Shown piece by piece: positions 61,155 to 64,000 of a stretch of 64,000 nt of DNA. Each line of letters opens with the position of its first letter. Positions within the stretch are counted from its first letter, which is position 1. The notes beneath the pieces were generated by a model. The model saw only the letters and a list, made by a program, of their open reading frames with translations, was not told where the DNA came from and ran no database searches. The position numbers were made by a program, and so were the translations under genes. Source of the DNA: Comamonas composti DSM 21721 (lineage in GTDB: Bacteria; Pseudomonadota; Gammaproteobacteria; Burkholderiales; Burkholderiaceae_C); assembly GCF_000429845.1 (NCBI RefSeq), contig NZ_AUCQ01000017.1, positions 1 to 64,000 of the forward strand, written 5' to 3'.

Positions 61155-61766
61155 TCAAAAGCCCAGGCTGGCCAGCAGATCGTCCACCTGGGATTGGGAG
61201 GTCACCACATCAGGTGTGCCCTGCGGATCGACCACGGGGCCCGCCAGCTGCTGCGCCGGCTTTTCCTGTGCGCTGCTCAGGGCTGGAGGATGGGGCGAGG
61301 TCTGTATCAGCAGCTCCACAAGCTGAGCCTCGAGATCGGCGGTCAAGGCCACGACGCGCGCGATGACCTGGCCCGTGAGATCGTGGAAGTCCTGGGCCAT
61401 CATGATCTCGGTCAGATGCTCGTCCGCCTGGCCGGTGCTTTCCTCTACTTCCTGCAGGAAGTTCATGAACCGGCCCTTGGCCACGGCCGCGACGGGATCC
61501 TGGACCAGCTCGGCACGCATGTTGCGTACGCGTTCGGCCAGCAGATCCTGGTGGGTTTTGGCCTGTTCCACGCTGCCCAGGACCTTCTCGGCAGCGGCGC
61601 CCGTGAGGCGTGCGATATAGGACAAGCGGTTTTGGGCGTCGGGTAGTTCATCCATGCTGCCGCGCAGGCGGCTTGCATAGCCGAGCTCGTTGAGCGAGTC
61701 GTGCAGTTGGCGCGTCAGAACACCGATTTTGTTGTGGACGCTATCGGGGACATCCTGGCTGTTCAT
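61155..61766 (-). CDS. cheZ: Chemotaxis protein CheZ (CheY-P phosphatase)
   Basis: The protein (203 aa) is a long helical hairpin. QDFHDLTGQ (residues 125-133) contains the catalytic Asp and Gln that speed CheY-P hydrolysis. The C-terminal peptide SQSQVDDLLASLGF is the CheY-binding helix. The start is 3 bp after the cheY stop, so the two are co-transcribed. Confidence 0.95.
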   Translation of the reverse strand: MNSQDVPDSVHNKIGVLTRQLHDSLNELGYASRLRGSMDELPDAQNRLSYIARLTGAAAEKVLGSVEQAKTHQDLLAERVRNMRAELVQDPVAAVAKGRFMNFLQEVEESTGQADEHLTEIMMAQDFHDLTGQVIARVVALTADLEAQLVELLIQTSPHPPALSSAQEKPAQQLAGPVVDPQGTPDVVTSQSQVDDLLASLGF

Positions 61767-61769
61767 GAT

Positions 61770-62156
61770 TTACATGCTGAGCTTCTTGAGGATGAGATTG
61801 ACCTTCTCTTCAAGAGTGGCCTTGGTGAATGGCTTGACGATGTAGCCTGCAGCCCCTCCCTGTGCTGCTGCCACGATGTCCTCCTTGCGGGCTTCGGCCG
61901 TGACCATGAGTACAGGCAGATGCCTGAGCTTGTCATCCTGCTTGATTTCCGTGAGCAGTTGAAAGCCGTTCATATTGGGCATGTTGATGTCCGTGACCAC
62001 GAAGTCGAACTTGCTGTTGCGCAGCTTGTGCAGCGCAGCAACGCCGTCCTCGGCTTCATCGGCCTCGGTGTACCCGCTCTCCTTGAGCAGGTTGCGCACA
62101 ATGCGGCGCATGGTGGAGAAGTCGTCAACGATCAAAAAACGCAGGGCATTAGCCAC
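61770..62156 (-). CDS. cheY: Chemotaxis response regulator CheY
   Basis: The protein (128 aa) is a single receiver domain with acidic pocket D11-D12, phosphorylation site D56 in [13 protein letters not shown]86 and K108. Phosphorylated CheY binds the flagellar switch. It lies 53 bp after motB and 3 bp before cheZ. Confidence 0.97.
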   Translation of the reverse strand: MANALRFLIVDDFSTMRRIVRNLLKESGYTEADEAEDGVAALHKLRNSKFDFVVTDINMPNMNGFQLLTEIKQDDKLRHLPVLMVTAEARKEDIVAAAQGGAAGYIVKPFTKATLEEKVNLILKKLSM

Positions 62157-62209
62157 GTCAGGCCCTTTCAGTCGGAAGATGAGGAAACGCTGATAACAAG
62201 TGCAAGCTG

Positions 62210-63193
62210 TTAAGGCGATGCGCGGGAGTTTTCCAGGTTTTCGGTGGATTCGGTGAGCAACCCAAGCTCTGTTACAAACTTGTCGTCGGTCGCGGCGGGC
62301 GTACTGCTTGGATCGGGGGCTGCTTCAGGCTTGCCCAGCAGGCGTTTTTCGGCCTCCAGGGTCAGAACCGTAATCGTGATGCGGCGATTCTGGGCGGCAC
62401 GTGGCTCGGCAGGATGCAGCAAGTCGCTGTCGGCAAGCCCGACGATACGGGCCAACTGCTTCAAAGGCATGCCTGCGGCCACGAGTTCGCGGCGTGACGC
62501 GTTCGCCCTGTCGGCCGAAAGCTCCCAGTTGCTGTAGCCACGATCGGCATTTCCATAAGGCGCTGCATCGGTGTGGCCCGAGAGACTGATGCGGTTTTCT
62601 GCCCCCGCCAGAGCGTTGCCGACCTCGCGCAGGATTTCACGCATATAGGGCTTGAGCTCGGCGCTTCCACTGTCGAACATGGGACGGTTTTGGTCGTCCA
62701 CGATCTGGATCTGCAAGCCGTCGGGGGTCATCTCGGTATGAATCTGCGAGCGAAATTCATGAAGGCGCGCGTTGCTGTTGATCAGGGTTTCGACCTTGTT
62801 CTTGAGCGCGTGGATGCGGCTGGCGTCCTGTATGGCCTGTTCGGTGCGGCCTGCATCCTGGCTGTTGCGACGGTTCGAGTTCTCGGCCGACTCGGAGCGA
62901 CGCACCTGGCCGTGGACCTTGGACAAATCATTGCCTCCGCCGGGGATGATGCTGGAGCTGTTTCCCGAGCCGTCGCCTCCGGCCATGGCGACCTTGAGCG
63001 GTGAGGAAAAATAGGCGGCAATGCCCTGCAGCTCGCCCTTGGCGGTCGAGCCCAGCAGCCACATCAGCAGAAAGAAGGCCATCATCGCGGTCACGAAATC
63101 CGCATAGGCGATCTTCCAGGCGCCGCCATGATGCGCATGGGCTTGCCTCTTGACGCGCTTGATGATGATGGGCTGGAGCTTTTTCTCGGCCAT
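62210..63193 (-). CDS. motB: Flagellar motor stator protein MotB
   Basis: The protein (327 aa) has a basic N-terminal segment, one membrane helix with the proton-carrying D32 ([19 protein letters not shown]) and a C-terminal OmpA-like peptidoglycan-binding domain ([28 protein letters not shown]). It anchors the stator to the cell wall. The gene is 11 bp after motA. Confidence 0.97.
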   Translation of the reverse strand: MAEKKLQPIIIKRVKRQAHAHHGGAWKIAYADFVTAMMAFFLLMWLLGSTAKGELQGIAAYFSSPLKVAMAGGDGSGNSSSIIPGGGNDLSKVHGQVRRSESAENSNRRNSQDAGRTEQAIQDASRIHALKNKVETLINSNARLHEFRSQIHTEMTPDGLQIQIVDDQNRPMFDSGSAELKPYMREILREVGNALAGAENRISLSGHTDAAPYGNADRGYSNWELSADRANASRRELVAAGMPLKQLARIVGLADSDLLHPAEPRAAQNRRITITVLTLEAEKRLLGKPEAAPDPSSTPAATDDKFVTELGLLTESTENLENSRASP

Positions 63194-63204
63194 GGCGGTA
63201 CGGC

Positions 63205-64000
63205 TTACTTCTTGCTCTTGACGTGGGCTTCAAGCTCCAGAAAGCCTGGGCGCTCGGTGGAGAACAAAACCTTGCGGCCGAATTCAATGGCCGTTGCCGG
63301 GTTGTAGCCCTGCATGCTGGCGAGCAGCGTGGCTTTGATGCACTGCAGTTCCTTGGCCGCATCCTGGGAGCGCTGCTCCACCAGGCCGGCCATGGGTTCA
63401 ACCAGCGCATAGGCCAGCAGGATGCCCAGGAAGGTGCCGACCAGGGCCGAGGCAATCATGCCGCCAAGTACCGATGGCGGCTGGCCGACCGAGCCCATGG
63501 TGTTCACCACGCCCAGAACGGCTGCAATGATGCCGAAGGCAGGGAGTGCACCTGCGAGCCGGTTGAGCGCATTCACCGGTCCGTGGGCCTCTGCATGGTG
63601 AGCTTCGATCTCGCTGTCCATCAAGGCTTCGATTTCATGCGAGTTGAGGTTGCCGGAGACCATCATCCGCAAATAATCGGTCAGGAACTCGATCACGTGC
63701 GGGTCGGCCATGAGTTCGGGGTAGTTGCTGAAGATCGGGGATTCTGCTGGGGCTTCCACATCGCCCTCTATGGACATCAGGCCTTCCTTGCGAGCCTTCT
63801 GCAAGAGCTCGTAAAGCAAGGCCATGAGCTCCATGAATCGCTCCTTGGTGTGGCGCGAGCTCTTCATCACGGAGGGGATGGCCTTGACCGTGGCTTTGAG
63901 CACCTTGGGTGGATTGCAGACGATAAAGGCCCCCAAGGCCCCTCCGCCGATGGTGACCATCTCGAACGGCAGGGCCTTGACGATGACACTGACATTTCCG
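63205..64000 (-). CDS. motA: Flagellar motor stator protein MotA (5' end beyond window)
   Basis: About 264 residues are visible and the frame is open at the window edge (GNVSVIVKALPFEMVTIGGGALGAF). It contains the cytoplasmic loop (KEGLMSIEGDVEAP, about 100 residues into the visible part) and the final two helices (GALPAFGIIAAVLGVVNTMG, GMIASALVGTFLGILLAYAL). Only the first helix and a few residues should be missing. MotA and MotB form the proton-driven stator. An internal ATG at 63960 is not the start because the family's GGG segment extends further. Confidence 0.95.
   Translation of the reverse strand, partial: GNVSVIVKALPFEMVTIGGGALGAFIVCNPPKVLKATVKAIPSVMKSSRHTKERFMELMALLYELLQKARKEGLMSIEGDVEAPAESPIFSNYPELMADPHVIEFLTDYLRMMVSGNLNSHEIEALMDSEIEAHHAEAHGPVNALNRLAGALPAFGIIAAVLGVVNTMGSVGQPPSVLGGMIASALVGTFLGILLAYALVEPMAGLVEQRSQDAAKELQCIKATLLASMQGYNPATAIEFGRKVLFSTERPGFLELEAHVKSKK

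Overview
The window is a GC-rich chromosomal segment that reads as a member of the Comamonadaceae (Betaproteobacteria, Burkholderiales), most plausibly Comamonas. I infer this from three things. There are two Bug/TTT periplasmic receptors, a PhaM-type polyhydroxybutyrate granule protein, and a quinohaemoprotein ethanol dehydrogenase of the type described from Comamonas testosteroni. I see about 55 protein genes, no tRNA or rRNA, and no CRISPR array. The left edge cuts an IS481-like transposase and the right edge cuts motA.

Layout. Positions 0.4-9 kb hold a minus-strand acyl-CoA carboxylase operon (carboxyltransferase, Bug receptor, NDP-forming acyl-CoA ligase, biotin carboxylase, biotin carrier, thioesterase). 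It has a sigma-54-like promoter and a divergent sigma-54 activator. Positions 9.2-13 kb carry copper handling (DUF2946, PCuAC), PhaM, a FIST sensor and a YXWGXW protein. Positions 13.1-19.6 kb are a catabolic unit: TetR regulator, TRAP transporter, SCP2-type thiolase, acyl-CoA ligase. Positions 20-28.9 kb are mixed: an XRE regulator, a ceramidase-like membrane protein, an LplT-PlsC fusion, a YiaA protein, a DUF2145 pair, a degenerate GGDEF protein, tgt and uspA.

Positions 29-34 kb hold the PQQ alcohol dehydrogenase with an outer-membrane porin-like protein and an AcoR-like regulator that lacks the AAA+ domain. Positions 34-38 kb carry pldA, a small secreted protein and a Rep-type helicase. 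Positions 38-40.2 kb are a four-gene GTPase/Roadblock operon that resembles the Streptomyces conservons without the kinase. Positions 40.2-43.8 kb hold a CitMHS transporter overlapping a solute-binding protein gene, plus an AEC permease. Positions 43.8-47.7 kb are a glycosyltransferase/GtrA/deacetylase operon that matches lipid A amino-sugar modification systems.

Positions 48-52 kb carry priA and hemE, separated by 560 bp with DnaA-box-like sites. Positions 52-57.4 kb are a second catabolic unit (Bug receptor, DUF2783, FAD monooxygenase, MBL-fold protein, divergent IclR with a perfect inverted-repeat operator). Positions 57.6-61 kb hold an OlsB-like acyltransferase, gltS, a CoA-binding protein and a membrane protein. 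The end is the motility block cheZ-cheY-motB-motA.

A 267-bp non-autonomous element runs through the window. It has 18-bp terminal inverted repeats, a TTA target duplication and two nested stem-loops. There is one complete copy, two truncated copies and several solitary ends, which tend to sit exactly at gene stop codons.
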